A stretch of 38,650 bases of DNA from Phycisphaerales bacterium. Its GTDB lineage: Bacteria > Planctomycetota > Phycisphaerae > UBA1845 > PWPN01. Every line of letters starts with the position of its first letter. Position 1 is the first letter of the stretch. Positions 16,543 through 25,954 of this stretch are shown piece after piece. The notes beneath the pieces are model-generated. The model saw only the letters and a program-made list of their open reading frames with translations. It was not told the DNA's origin and did not search any database. The DNA lies in assembly GCA_012729595.1 (NCBI GenBank), contig JAAYCU010000082.1, positions 1-38,650 on the forward strand. The letters run 5' to 3'. The translations under genes were made by a program, and so were the position numbers.

Positions 16543-17769
16543 TTACACTTCCGGCTCGGAGCGACCGAGTGCCTGGTAGGCAACCTTCAACCATCGCCGA
16601 CATTGCTCCCGGCGTTTGTCGTCGGTCAACTGATCGAGCAACGGACGCAGATGGCCGGCAGCCACCTCGAATTGCTGGAGGTCTCGGGCATAGATAATAC
16701 CCAGCAGCAGGCGAACCTCGTTGGCGTCCGGCGAATCGGCATACTGCACGAGGTATTTTTCGTAAGCGGCCGCCGCCTGCGGGGTGCGGTTGAGCGTGTA
16801 AAGCTGGTTGGCCACGTCCATCTGCTGGAAACGTGGCAGAATCTGTCGCGGATCAATATCCAGCAGCCGGGCATAGAGATCGGCGGCCTCGTCCCGGGCG
16901 TTCCGGGCCAGCAGCTCACCGATCTCGCGGCGTAACTCGGTAATCCGCTCCTGTCGCGGGTCAGCGGCCGAGGCGTCGGTTACGTCGCGGACGGAGATCG
17001 GCCGGGCCACCCGTCCATACTGAGCCTGAGCCCGGGCGTTCGGGTCGGCCATCGCCGCCTGCATCGCCTGCCGTTGAAACCAGCGCCGCCACAAGGCCAC
17101 GATGTCGTACTGGTCGCGCGGCAACAGTCGCAAGGCCAACAGTATCGCTATCGCAAAAAACCCGAAAGCATAGCCGGCCAGATGGGCGCCATACGCCACA
17201 TTCGATTCGCCGAACCAACTGGGCACCAGGACGTTATCGTAAAGGACCATCTTGAATACGATCAGCCACAGACTGGGAATTTCAAAGGTGCCGATAAAGA
17301 ACCACCAGTACAAAACGGTGATATGGCTACGGGGAAATAGAGCCAAATACGCGGTTGTTACGCCGGCGATGGACCCGGACGCCCCGACCATCGGGTTGTC
17401 ATGATTGATCGCGAACCCCGCGGCCGCGAAGACCCCGCAGGCCAGATAGAAGAACAGGTACGGGCCGTGCCCCATTTTGGCGTTCACCGGATTTCCGAAG
17501 ACCCACAGAAACAGCATGTTGCCAACCAAATGGCCGGTGCCGCCGTGCAGAAACTGATAGGTGAAGAACTGATATAGCTCTGGATACGCCGCGTCGAGAG
17601 TACCAAACTGTCGAAACCGCCCCATCATCGAGGACCAGTCGGCCGAAGAGGAGGAAAGCTGCTGGGCAGCGAATTCCAGCAACAGGACCAGCACGTTCAG
17701 GCCGATCAGTGCGTAGTTCATCCACGGCGTACGACGCACGGAGGTGTCAGTGGCAATGGGGAAAAACAT
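16543..17769 (-). CDS. Rhomboid intramembrane serine protease with C-terminal TPR-like region
   Basis: 408 aa. Six or seven hydrophobic segments lie in the first 215 residues. The rhomboid catalytic dyad is visible as Ser131 in VGASGSIAG and His196 in YGAHLAGYAFG, with the HGGTGHLVGNM motif (75-85) supplying the oxyanion-side His and Asn. The enzyme cleaves transmembrane segments of other membrane proteins. Residues about 265-400 are soluble and helical with Ala/Leu spacing like tetratricopeptide repeats (for example AAAAYEKYLVQYADSPDANE), probably for binding partners in the cytosol. The DUF1844 gene lies 27 bases upstream on the same strand, so the two are probably co-transcribed. Confidence 0.9.
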   Translation of the reverse strand: MFFPIATDTSVRRTPWMNYALIGLNVLVLLLEFAAQQLSSSSADWSSMMGRFRQFGTLDAAYPELYQFFTYQFLHGGTGHLVGNMLFLWVFGNPVNAKMGHGPYLFFYLACGVFAAAGFAINHDNPMVGASGSIAGVTTAYLALFPRSHITVLYWWFFIGTFEIPSLWLIVFKMVLYDNVLVPSWFGESNVAYGAHLAGYAFGFFAIAILLALRLLPRDQYDIVALWRRWFQRQAMQAAMADPNARAQAQYGRVARPISVRDVTDASAADPRQERITELRREIGELLARNARDEAADLYARLLDIDPRQILPRFQQMDVANQLYTLNRTPQAAAAYEKYLVQYADSPDANEVRLLLGIIYARDLQQFEVAAGHLRPLLDQLTDDKRREQCRRWLKVAYQALGRSEPEV

Positions 17770-17796
17770 GGTTCTCGCCGATCAATGTGAGATAAT

Positions 17797-18207
17797 TTAT
17801 GCGTGGGGCATCGATGCCGACGGAGGGATCTGGCCCTCTAACTGGGACACCTGCACGAATGCCATCCGCAACTCGTGCAACGCCCCTTCCAGAATACGCT
17901 TTTCGGTCTCGTCCAGGTTGCCGGCGGTCTTTTCGCCCAACAGGGCCAGCAGGTCGATATAGTGCTTGGCTACCATCATGTTGGGCGGCAACTGATGGCC
18001 GGTCTGCGGATCCTGATACCCGCCCAGGCCGATCGAGGCCTGCAACAGAATCATCTGGATGATCTCGACAAAAGATGGCTCCGCCAGCCGGTCCTGGTCG
18101 GGTGTTTCCTGGGCAGCCTGGTCGGCCTGCTCTTTTTCGCGTTGGGCCTGTTCCTTCCAGTCGGAATCCACGATAATTTTCGGACTTTCGTCGTTAGTTT
18201 GGCTCAT
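17797..18207 (-). CDS. DUF1844 domain protein
   Basis: 136 aa from the ATG at 18207, which has GGAG six bases upstream; upstream in-frame Met codons at 18219 and 18267 are less likely. A charged N-terminal third rich in Glu, Gln and Ala (about 15-45) leads into the DUF1844 core (about 50-130). The core contains FVEIIQMILLQASIGLG and a helix pair ending in LEGALHELRMAFVQV. The family is common in planctomycetes and some other bacteria and has no established function. A cytosolic helical protein. Confidence 0.82.
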   Translation of the reverse strand: MSQTNDESPKIIVDSDWKEQAQREKEQADQAAQETPDQDRLAEPSFVEIIQMILLQASIGLGGYQDPQTGHQLPPNMMVAKHYIDLLALLGEKTAGNLDETEKRILEGALHELRMAFVQVSQLEGQIPPSASMPHA

Positions 18208-18436
18208 AGTCGGCTCCATCAGGTAATGTTCGTTAATCGTACGCTCCGTCAGTGCGGAAGAAGGCATCTTAACACAGCCGCCGCCACACCGAAACCTGTA
18301 CCGGATAACTTTTTAATCTGCCCTGCCCATGGTTGCGACACCCGCTTCGAGTCCTCATAATGGGCTTGGTGCGTCGTTTAGCTGATGGATTGAGAGCAAG
18401 CCGTCGATACCAGTAACATCAGATGCCGGGACCGGA

Positions 18437-19546
18437 ATGAACAACATGAGCACATCGTATTTTCGTACCCTGCTGTGCGTCCCACTCACCGCCCCAGGTA
18501 TCGGGGAAACGCTTGACCTGCTGCATGACCCAAAACGCTTCTTTGACGTGGCCGAATTGCGCCTGGATTACCTGGAACGGCCGGACGTGGCCCGGCTGCT
18601 GCGCGACAAACCCTGCCCGGTGATCGTCACTAACCGGCCGACTCGCGAAGGGGGACACTGGGCGGGCGACGAAACCCGCCGCCTGGAACTGCTGGCCGAG
18701 GCTGATCGGCTCGGGGCCGATTATATTGATATCGAATGGGATGCACGTGAACATTTTGGCCATCCCGGCCAGGCCCGGCTTATCGTTTCCCGTCACTATT
18801 TCCAGGAAACTCCGGCGGAAATCGCCGAGATCGCCCGACAAATCGAGGACACCGACGCCGACGTGGTAAAAATCGCGACCAGGGCCAACACGCCGGCGGA
18901 TAACGTGGCCATGCTCCGCGTGTTACGGGCCGCCCGCAAACCGACCATCGCAGTCACCATGGGCGAGCATGGCAACCTTCCGCGAATCCTCGGCCCGAAA
19001 GAAAACGCCTTCCTCGTTTACGCCTCGCTGGGAACCGGGCTCGAATCCGCCCCCGGCCAAGTACCGATCGACGAATTCGTCGATATCTTCCGTTTTCGTG
19101 AGATACGACCAGCAACGCGGTGTTTCGGCATCCTGGGCAACCCCGCTCCGCATCCGGTATATGCGGCCCTGCTCAATCGCGCCTTTCGTCATCTGGCCGT
19201 CGATGCGGTGGCCTTGCCGATCCGGACGGAAAACCCCGCCGAGGTATTGCACGCTTATCAGGAAGTGCCCATGGCCGGCTATATGATTCTGCCCCCGCTC
19301 CAGACTAAGATGGCCGACCTTACTAATGCATCCCACTCGCGCATGACCGGTTTCGTCGATACGCTGGTCATGAGGGATGAGCGACTTGAAGGATGTCATC
19401 TGCACCCCTGCCCTGACGCCATGTCCCCCACCAGCCAACTCCCATCTGATACGAATATCCTAGTTAAATATCTGGCCGCCGTGTTTGAATTCTGGACTGA
19501 CCGTCCGGCCCCGTACGAATACATGCATACCATCACGAGCATCTGA
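18437..19546 (+). CDS. aroD: Type I 3-dehydroquinate dehydratase fused to a partial shikimate dehydrogenase domain
   Basis: 369 aa. Residues 10-222 are a type I dehydroquinase: AELRLDYL (39-46), catalytic His120 in VSRHYF, Schiff-base Lys145 in VVKIA, and the C-terminal APGQVPIDEF loop. It converts 3-dehydroquinate to 3-dehydroshikimate in the shikimate pathway. Residues about 227-325 match the substrate-binding half of shikimate dehydrogenase (FGILGNPAPHPVYAALLN). Key residues have decayed: the HS-x-SP site reads HPVYA, the catalytic Lys region reads PPLQTK, and the NTD motif is CHLHP. The NADP-binding half is missing. The fusion is therefore unlikely to reduce dehydroshikimate. A GGGACCGGA lies immediately before the ATG; an internal ATG at 18446 is an alternative. 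Confidence 0.88.
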   Translation: MNNMSTSYFRTLLCVPLTAPGIGETLDLLHDPKRFFDVAELRLDYLERPDVARLLRDKPCPVIVTNRPTREGGHWAGDETRRLELLAEADRLGADYIDIEWDAREHFGHPGQARLIVSRHYFQETPAEIAEIARQIEDTDADVVKIATRANTPADNVAMLRVLRAARKPTIAVTMGEHGNLPRILGPKENAFLVYASLGTGLESAPGQVPIDEFVDIFRFREIRPATRCFGILGNPAPHPVYAALLNRAFRHLAVDAVALPIRTENPAEVLHAYQEVPMAGYMILPPLQTKMADLTNASHSRMTGFVDTLVMRDERLEGCHLHPCPDAMSPTSQLPSDTNILVKYLAAVFEFWTDRPAPYEYMHTITSI

Positions 19547-19802
19547 CAACTTAAATGCGCCCTTGTTCCAGGATTGGCCACCCAACATATCAGACTACGT
19601 ACGTCGGAGACTTATTAAAACCGTGATTCCGAGAATTCATGATCATAATCAGGTCCGTGATTCGGGTCGCCAGTAAACCGACTGACTGGCACGATAACCA
19701 ATTTGCCAACAATGGCTTACAGGTACTCCTTGCGAATAATTACTCTCAAAACAGTAATTCCGTTATCGTGAATCCATACACAACATTAATTATCCTGCAA
19801 CG

Positions 19803-19918
19803 CGATATTCGTCACTACTAAACACAAGCCCCTTACTCTTCTTCGGTGGTTACGGGGTAGAAACGCCGCGTGTGTCGGCGGGCCCTATGCAACCATCCTT
19901 ACGAAGGAGGAGAATACA
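19803..19918 (+). promoter_or_regulatory. Conserved structured 5' leader of PEP-CTERM gene, copy 1
   Basis: About 115 bases before the ATG are strongly conserved with the second copy. They contain a CCCC/GGGG pairing around a variable loop (near 19830-19857), a 5-bp hairpin cgccg/cggcg (19864-19880), and a tcctt-acg-aagga hairpin that overlaps the GGAGG ribosome site at 19906-19910. An RNA element controlling translation is possible. I do not recognise a known riboswitch class. Confidence 0.45.
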
Positions 19919-20539
19919 ATGAAGTCCATCAGTACCATCATCATGTCCCTAATGGTCGCTTCCATGGCCCAGGCAGGCATGTATATCACCGAATATGCAT
20001 ACCAGGCGACGGCCGGAGAGTATGTCGAATTCACCAATCTGAGCGGTGCGCCCATCGATATGACCGGCTGGAGTTACGACGACGACAGCCAGCAGCCGGG
20101 GGAATTCGATCTGAGCGCATTTGGCATCGTACAACCGGGCGAATCGGTAATCATCACCGAGGGCACGGCCAGTGGTTTCAGGCAGCAATGGAACCTGAAT
20201 GATTCCGTCAAAGTTCTCGGCGGCTACACCAACAACCTCGGACGAAATGACGAGATCAACCTCTTCGATTCGTACGGAAACCTGGTCGATCGCCTTACCT
20301 ACGGAGATCAGAACTTCCCAGGCACCTTCCGCACGCAGAATACCAGCGCAAATCCGCTATATCCGACGGCTTTGGGGATGAATGACATCTACCAGTGGGT
20401 AGCTTCCTCGGTCGGCGACGAATTCGGATCTTACAGATCAGTCGGTGGCAACATCGGTAACCCCGGCTTCTATGTTCCAGAACCGGCTACCCTGTTCCTG
20501 CTGCTTTCGAGCGGACTACTGCTCATTCGCCGACGCTAA
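19919..20539 (+). CDS. Lamin-tail-domain protein with PEP-CTERM sorting signal (copy 1)
   Basis: 206 aa. A signal peptide ends near MAQA (residue 19). Residues about 20-130 form a lamin-tail (LTD) beta-sandwich: [24 protein letters not shown] and the [20 protein letters not shown] strand pair. The C-terminus is VPEPATLF, a hydrophobic helix and RRR, the PEP-CTERM signal recognised by exosortase for attachment to the cell surface. No exosortase is in the window. Lamin-tail domains in secreted bacterial proteins are thought to bind surfaces, polysaccharides or DNA; the ligand here is unknown. The ribosome site GGAGG is eight bases before the ATG. The paralogue at 26440 differs at about 17 residues. 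Confidence 0.9.
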   Translation: MKSISTIIMSLMVASMAQAGMYITEYAYQATAGEYVEFTNLSGAPIDMTGWSYDDDSQQPGEFDLSAFGIVQPGESVIITEGTASGFRQQWNLNDSVKVLGGYTNNLGRNDEINLFDSYGNLVDRLTYGDQNFPGTFRTQNTSANPLYPTALGMNDIYQWVASSVGDEFGSYRSVGGNIGNPGFYVPEPATLFLLLSSGLLLIRRR

Positions 20540-20599
20540 TCGGTACCTGCGGTATAAAACCGGAGGGGAAAGGCCAACGACAGAACGTTGGATTAGTGT

Positions 20600-20645
20600 G
20601 CTGGCGACCGCGGGATGGAAATACCGCGGCTGCCAGCATTTTAAT
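20600..20645 (+). terminator. Terminator hairpin of PEP-CTERM gene, copy 1
   Basis: The arms gctggc-ga-ccgcgg and ccgcgg-ct-gccagc pair over 12 bp with a small internal mismatch, followed by attttaat. It is preceded at 20574-20591 by a second perfect 6-bp hairpin (ccaacg/cgttgg). The second gene copy has an equivalent hairpin with changed bases. Confidence 0.65.
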
Positions 20646-20669
20646 GCGTGTGCGGATTCCCCGTATTAA

Positions 20670-21413
20670 TCGGGTTCCGGGGCGATCAAGGACCGCGCCG
20701 GGCGCTTCGAACTGGCCGACGGCGGCACGCTGTTCCTCGACGAAGTCGGCGAGATACCGCTCGATCTGCAGAGCAAACTGCTACGCGTGCTTCAGGAAGG
20801 CCAGTACGAACGGGTCGGCGAGGAAAAGACCCGCCATGCGAATGTACGAATCATTGCCGCCACGAACCGCGACCTGAAGGCCGAGATCGACGCCGGCCGA
20901 TTCCGCGAGGATCTCTATTACCGACTCAATGTTTTTCCCGTCGAGATCGCCCCATTACGGCAGAGACGCGAGGACATCCCGATGCTGGCGGCGCATTTCG
21001 TGGAGTTGGCCTCCAAGAAATTTCACCGGCCCCGCCCCCCGCTGACCCAGGCCAATGTCATGCAACTGCAAGGCTACGACTGGCCGGGCAATATCCGCGA
21101 GTTGCAGAATGTCATCGAGCGGGCGGTGATCACCCTGCGGGGCGGACGGCTGCAGTTCGATCTGCCCGCGGGAAGACCGGCGAGGAAGGAAGCCGCCGCC
21201 GGAGTGGCCCCCGCCCCGGCATACCGTGATGCCGATGTGCTTTCCGAACCAGAGATGAGGCAGCGCCAGCGCGAGAACATCATCGCCGTCTTGCGTCAGA
21301 GCGGTGGCAGAATCTACGGCCCCCACGGGGCGGCGGCCATCCTCGGCCTCAAACCAACCACCCTGTCTTCCCGAATTAAAAAACTGGGGATCAGCAGGCG
21401 ACGGAGCGAATAG
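20670..21413 (+). pseudogene. Truncated sigma-54-dependent activator (FhlA/NtrC type)
   Basis: Open frame after an in-frame stop at 20667-20669. The homology begins abruptly at [16 protein letters not shown], just behind the GAFTGA loop of an AAA+ sigma-54 activator. The Walker B motif [10 protein letters not shown], sensor I AATNRDL, the Arg-finger region [13 protein letters not shown] and sensor [18 protein letters not shown] are present. At the C-terminus there is an FhlA-like helix-turn-helix ([20 protein letters not shown]). The input domain, Walker A and GAFTGA are gone, so it cannot bind ATP normally or contact sigma-54. An internal GTG at 20787 would give 208 aa but has no ribosome site. 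It starts 25-30 bases behind the terminator of PEP-CTERM copy 1, suggesting the duplication or an associated deletion destroyed it. Confidence 0.88.
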
Positions 21414-21557
21414 CCGGGTGATTCACCACGGAGAAACATAGGCACGGAGATTGGCTAAAGCGAATAATATGCTGGTTGTGACGAGAATGCTTATCAACAC
21501 CCTGCGACAAGTTCCATCGGCATGTTCGAGTATCGAGGGGGCAAACGTCCCCAATCG

Positions 21558-23648
21558 TCATTCAAAACGCAGGTACGCCTCGCGGTCCAGCAATCGAGAC
21601 ACGGCCTGGGCATAGTTCCAGGCTTCTGGATCGGTTTCTTCCAAGGTAACTGTGCTGTTCTCGATGGCCAGGGCCAGGGCTTGAGGCAGGTCCATGAACC
21701 GAAGTACGTTTATCAGTTCCACACCCTCGCGATGCGAGAGTGGCGGCTGAATAAGGCGAAGGGCTTCCACCCTGCCGTGCAGAGCGGCGGCATAGAGGGC
21801 GATTCCGGCCATTTCCTTTCGACCGATCAGCGTAACCGGAAGGTCCGGGGTCGCCTGCCGCAAACCTTCGAGGGTACGTAACACGTCTAGCACGCGCTGG
21901 CCGTCAAGGGTCTGGCCGATAATGGGAAAACAGCGGCGCAGATGCACGGCGTCGGCGGAGCCGGGTTCGGCCCAAGCCCCAGGTCCCACACCCCGGGGGG
22001 TCAAGATGGCCCAGACCGCCTTGCTGGTCTCGAGCAGGTCGCGTTCCCGGGCGAAGGCTTCCTCGTCGGGATTCACTGCGGGATAAGCGGGCTGGACGTC
22101 GTCGAAAACCGTACGGTAGGCGGCCAGGGCGTTAGCCCACGTCTGGTCGTCGGCCACGATCAGATTGATGCGTTCGGGCTCGGTAAGTCCGGCCGCCCGG
22201 GCCACGTGCAACCAAAGGTGGACATGGGGTTCCGCGGTTAAACGCCAGGCCCGCAGATACACGCCATCGCGTTCGGCGGCGAAGACCCGCTCGATATCCA
22301 GTGGCTCAAGGGTGGCGGGCCAGTTGCGGAAACAATGCTCTCCAAGCCCCGCCAGAAACGCCGCCCGCTGCTCCGTCCAGGTTTCAATGCTGCCCGGTAT
22401 CGCCACCGCGGCTGCGGGCACGAATTTTTCATGGATACGCGTGACTATCTCATCTTCGGGCAGTTTCTCGAACACGCGCAAGGCGGTGTCCTCGACTAAG
22501 GATTTCGCCGGCGAGTCTATGGGGACGGATTTGCCCTTGAGATGCAGGTTGAACCAGTCAAAGACCGGCACTTGCATGAGTTGCGAATCGGCATGTCCTC
22601 CGGGGGCGACGGCCAGGCCCAGCTTTTCCGTCGCGCCCAGACGGTCATAGACATCCCGCACCCGGGCATGAACCCGTTGCACGCCGTCGAGCGGAAAGAG
22701 CGCATCCCGGTCCGTATTCACGATCAGCAGAGGGCGCGGCGCTATCAGCGAGACGATGCGGGCATAATCGATCCGCCAGGGGTTGGGGAAGTAGTTGCAG
22801 TCACAATGTTTCGGCGTCAGAAAGTCCACGACGTGATTCCGGATGTCCGTAATGCCGGCCACGGGAGCCGCCGCGGCCACCCGGTCGTCCAGGGCGGCCA
22901 GGTACAGCGTACCGGTCCCGCCGCCGGAGCGGCCCGTGACCCCGATGCGCCCGGCGTCGACTTCCTTTCGGGTTTCGAGGTAGTCGAGAGCCCGCATGGC
23001 GTTGAAGGCTTCGACCCCCGCGGGCGTGTAACCCCGGCTGGTCCACCACCACATGCCCTCCCGATGGGTTCCGTGATGCAGTCCCTCGATTTCGCCGAGT
23101 TGAATGGTATCGACGATGAGGCACGCATATCCGTGCCGGGCGAACCAGGCCGGGTGGCGCTGATAGGCCGTCTTGTTGCCCAGGCTGACCCCGTCCTCGA
23201 CCCGGCGGGCGTGGCCGCAGAGGTAGAGGATGGTCGGGGCGGGTTCGGCGAGGTTTCGGGGGAGATACAGGTTGGCGGTCACATAGAGGCCGGGCAGCGT
23301 CTGGAAGTGGAGTTTTTCCACGATGAACTCGTCGTGTTCGAGGACGCCGGTTATCCTGGCTTCAAGGGGGCCGCGCGCCGGCATGGGTTCCAGGCCGAGG
23401 CTGTATTGCAACTGCCGGCGGTACGCCGCCTTCTGTGCCGGCCAATCCTCGGCGCTGGTGACGGTGACGGCGGATTCTACGGTAAGGGCTTCCACCTGTC
23501 GGGCGAAATACGCGGCCAGCGCGGCCCGGTTCTCCGCGAGAAGGCTTTCACCGTCGGCCGCTCGAGCCCCGGGCCCGCCCGAGGTCAGTGCGAATAAGGC
23601 CGCCATGACAAAAGCATAGGAGCGAATAGCTTCAGCGGACACTAACAT
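21558..23648 (-). CDS. Secreted alpha/beta hydrolase (acetyl-xylan-esterase-like) with degenerate second half
   Basis: 696 aa from the ATG at 23648; an ATG at 23699 would add 17 residues before the signal peptide. The signal peptide ends near GARAAD. Residues about 95-380 are an alpha/beta hydrolase: nucleophile Ser near 240 in VTGRSGGGTG, Asp near 312 in NTDRDALFP, His near 350 in APGGHADS. The lid carries a Trp triplet (GMWWWTSRGY). Such enzymes in planctomycetes act on acyl or acetyl groups of plant or algal polysaccharides; the substrate here is inferred. Residues about 400-690 look like a second hydrolase fold whose nucleophile elbow reads IGRKEMAG, with no Ser, so it is probably not catalytic. 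It lies next to a beta-helix protein on the same strand. Confidence 0.82.
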   Translation of the reverse strand: MLVSAEAIRSYAFVMAALFALTSGGPGARAADGESLLAENRAALAAYFARQVEALTVESAVTVTSAEDWPAQKAAYRRQLQYSLGLEPMPARGPLEARITGVLEHDEFIVEKLHFQTLPGLYVTANLYLPRNLAEPAPTILYLCGHARRVEDGVSLGNKTAYQRHPAWFARHGYACLIVDTIQLGEIEGLHHGTHREGMWWWTSRGYTPAGVEAFNAMRALDYLETRKEVDAGRIGVTGRSGGGTGTLYLAALDDRVAAAAPVAGITDIRNHVVDFLTPKHCDCNYFPNPWRIDYARIVSLIAPRPLLIVNTDRDALFPLDGVQRVHARVRDVYDRLGATEKLGLAVAPGGHADSQLMQVPVFDWFNLHLKGKSVPIDSPAKSLVEDTALRVFEKLPEDEIVTRIHEKFVPAAAVAIPGSIETWTEQRAAFLAGLGEHCFRNWPATLEPLDIERVFAAERDGVYLRAWRLTAEPHVHLWLHVARAAGLTEPERINLIVADDQTWANALAAYRTVFDDVQPAYPAVNPDEEAFARERDLLETSKAVWAILTPRGVGPGAWAEPGSADAVHLRRCFPIIGQTLDGQRVLDVLRTLEGLRQATPDLPVTLIGRKEMAGIALYAAALHGRVEALRLIQPPLSHREGVELINVLRFMDLPQALALAIENSTVTLEETDPEAWNYAQAVSRLLDREAYLRFE

Positions 23649-23866
23649 GACCCTGACCCTGTCCTCCCCATACGATCCGTAGCCGAACCAGAGTGTCATC
23701 GGTTACAACCTGACAACCTTTGTTGAATGGTTCTGGCGTGGGGCATTCCCTTCCGCATTATATCGCGAGGGATTCGTCGTACAATCAGACATGCGACCAT
23801 CGCATTGGGTGGTGTGATTGATATCATGGGCCCGGCATGTCGAGACCGCATGTTCAATCCTTCGGC

Positions 23867-25954
23867 CTACTCGGGTTCCGGGGCGATCTCCAGCGGCGGA
23901 TAGGAGATTTCGGCGGCCTTGGCTTTCCATGCGGGGTCGCCGTAGACACCGGCCCTGGCATGATCGAACGGCTTGAAACCCAGGGCGATGGCAGGCGAAT
24001 CCGGGGACAGACGAAAATCACGGCCGGTCGGGTCGGCGAACTTCGGATCGGCGATCACCGAGCCTTCCTCTTGCCCCAAAGCTTGCCACTCTTCGAGGGA
24101 CTTGTCCATGAACAACACCGATTCTCCACCGGCATGCCAGAAACAATTCTTGCGGCTCGCATGGCGAATCTTATCCCAAGGGCCGGCCAGCAGTTGCCCG
24201 GAATCGTAATACACGAGGTTATTTTCGAGCGTATACGAAAGGTGGTCCTCGACCCGGGTAGCCTGGAGCTGGTACAACTCGCTGAAGGCAAGGATGTTGT
24301 TGCGGATGATATTCTCGCGTCCATAGTGCTGATGGAAGCCGCCGGTTTTCACGTCGTACACGAGGTTATTTTCGAAAAGGATACCGGTACTGCCTTCGTC
24401 GGTGTACAGACCCCATCCTCCGTAGGAGTACGAATAGACATGGTGGAACACATTGTCGTGAACCACCGTGCCCTCGGACGGCCCTAGAGTATAGATGCCG
24501 CCCATGTCACACAGAACCCCCCAGCCGATGTGATGAACGTGGTTAAAGGCGATGGTATTGCGCTTGGCCAGGCTCTCGTCGTAGCCCCAGCGCCAGCCTA
24601 CGGAAATACCCGTGTAGTAGAAGTCGGCAATCTCGTTATGGGTGATCCGGTTGTCGCCGCTCTGGCCGATCCACACGCCGACCGCGCAGGCGAGGACGCG
24701 TCCGCCATGCCGGATGATGTTGTTATCCACCATGATATCGCCGGTGCGCTCGACTTCGTTTGGGGCGATGCCGGTCTCGCCGATGCGCACCCCTCCCGCT
24801 CCGAAGTCGTACAGGTAGGACCGCTGGAGCATGCAATCGCGGCATCCCTTGCGAAACCAGACCGCGTAACGGCCCACGTGGCCGATCTCGCAATCGACGA
24901 TCTCGACGTGCCGGGCCCCGTCAAGCATGACCACCGCGTCGATGGGAGAGGCCGCCTGAGACGCCTCGAACCCGCCGGGCGGCATGACCCAGCGGGCATA
25001 ACGAAACGCCAGCCCCTCGAAACGCACATGCTCGACGAATTCGCCGGCAGCCGCGTCGCCTCGGATAACCAGGAACCGGTCAATCACCGGGGCGACGACC
25101 GTAGCCTTGGTCATGTCCTGCCCCGGCAGGGGACGGTAGTACAACATGCCGTCACGGGCGAGGAACCATTCGCCGTCGGCGTCGAGGGCGGCCTTGTAGT
25201 TCTCCAGATGGAAACGTGTCTTCTTCGTCCACGGATTCCACGGCTTAAGGCCCTGCCCCGTGGTAATCAGCTCCGACCGTTCCGGATCAAGTCCATGAAT
25301 AAAACGGCGGGTAACATCCCATTTGTGATAGACGACCATGTTGACGTCGGCCAGTTCCTCCTTGCTCAGCCCCTTGAGAGTCTTCTCGAAATCCTCGGGA
25401 CGCATGGTTACGGTCTGGCGGGCCTTGATCGCGGGTCGTTGTGGGTTCTGGGCGGCTTCGAGAACGTCTTCCTTCAGATCCTGTATGTGAAAGTAGAATT
25501 TGTTAGGCGTGCGGGCTCGCGTGGCCCGATGTCCGTCGACAAAAAGCTGCTCGAAATGCCATTTCCCGGCGGCCACGTCGGGTAGATGGACCTGCCACAA
25601 ACCGCCCTCGCCTTCTTGCCAGCCGTCAATCACGCGTCCGCCGCTGAACACCGGCCGCTCGCCCGGAACGGCCTTGTATACGATCGGAGCCGCCGGCGCT
25701 CCGCTATCCCGTGGCTCAAGCACCAGCGGTTCCGCCAGGGCATAGTTACCCCCAACCACATGCACATGAGTCGGCCCCGCAAGCTGCCCCCGATCCTTCT
25801 CGGCACGAATGGCATCGCGGGCCCGGGACAGGGTGGCGAACGGGCGATCGGCCGTGCCGAGATTGGCGTCGTCTCCGTTGGGGGCCACGTAATAATCGGC
25901 CGCGAAAATCAACGAAGCCGCATATAGAATCTTCCCTATTGCAAGATATTTCAT
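23867..25954 (-). CDS. Secreted right-handed parallel beta-helix protein
   Basis: 695 aa. The ATG at 25954 is chosen because GGAG lies seven bases upstream and it begins a clear signal peptide (ending near LIFAAD); longer in-frame starts lack both. The mature protein opens with [19 protein letters not shown], the usual start of DUF1565-type beta-helix proteins. From residue about 290 come repeated turns with His, Asn and Gly, such as [19 protein letters not shown] and [12 protein letters not shown], forming the coils of a right-handed parallel beta-helix. Polysaccharide lyases and glycosidases share this fold; I cannot assign catalytic residues. With the neighbouring esterase-like hydrolase it suggests polysaccharide breakdown. 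Confidence 0.85.
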   Translation of the reverse strand: MKYLAIGKILYAASLIFAADYYVAPNGDDANLGTADRPFATLSRARDAIRAEKDRGQLAGPTHVHVVGGNYALAEPLVLEPRDSGAPAAPIVYKAVPGERPVFSGGRVIDGWQEGEGGLWQVHLPDVAAGKWHFEQLFVDGHRATRARTPNKFYFHIQDLKEDVLEAAQNPQRPAIKARQTVTMRPEDFEKTLKGLSKEELADVNMVVYHKWDVTRRFIHGLDPERSELITTGQGLKPWNPWTKKTRFHLENYKAALDADGEWFLARDGMLYYRPLPGQDMTKATVVAPVIDRFLVIRGDAAAGEFVEHVRFEGLAFRYARWVMPPGGFEASQAASPIDAVVMLDGARHVEIVDCEIGHVGRYAVWFRKGCRDCMLQRSYLYDFGAGGVRIGETGIAPNEVERTGDIMVDNNIIRHGGRVLACAVGVWIGQSGDNRITHNEIADFYYTGISVGWRWGYDESLAKRNTIAFNHVHHIGWGVLCDMGGIYTLGPSEGTVVHDNVFHHVYSYSYGGWGLYTDEGSTGILFENNLVYDVKTGGFHQHYGRENIIRNNILAFSELYQLQATRVEDHLSYTLENNLVYYDSGQLLAGPWDKIRHASRKNCFWHAGGESVLFMDKSLEEWQALGQEEGSVIADPKFADPTGRDFRLSPDSPAIALGFKPFDHARAGVYGDPAWKAKAAEISYPPLEIAPEPE

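Larger units (their letters stand above)
19716..20640 (+). repeat. Duplicated lamin-tail/PEP-CTERM unit, copy 1
   Basis: A unit of about 0.9 kb repeated at 26237-27160 in direct orientation. Homology starts about 200 bases before the coding sequence and runs past its stop through two 3' hairpins. The start-to-start offset between the two genes is 6521 bases. Conservation is uneven: 42 bases of 3' untranslated sequence (20554-20595) are identical, and the central coding part differs at only about three positions in 247. Confidence 0.9.

Noticed and set aside
19686-19706. Possible sigma-54 -24/-12 promoter (tggcac ... ttgc) before PEP-CTERM copy 1
   Set aside because: The GG-to-GC spacing is about 15 bases instead of 10, and the element is not conserved before copy 2.
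24530-25585. A 351-codon plus-strand open frame opposite the beta-helix gene
   Set aside because: Composition is that of an antisense frame; the minus-strand protein has a signal peptide and beta-helix repeats.
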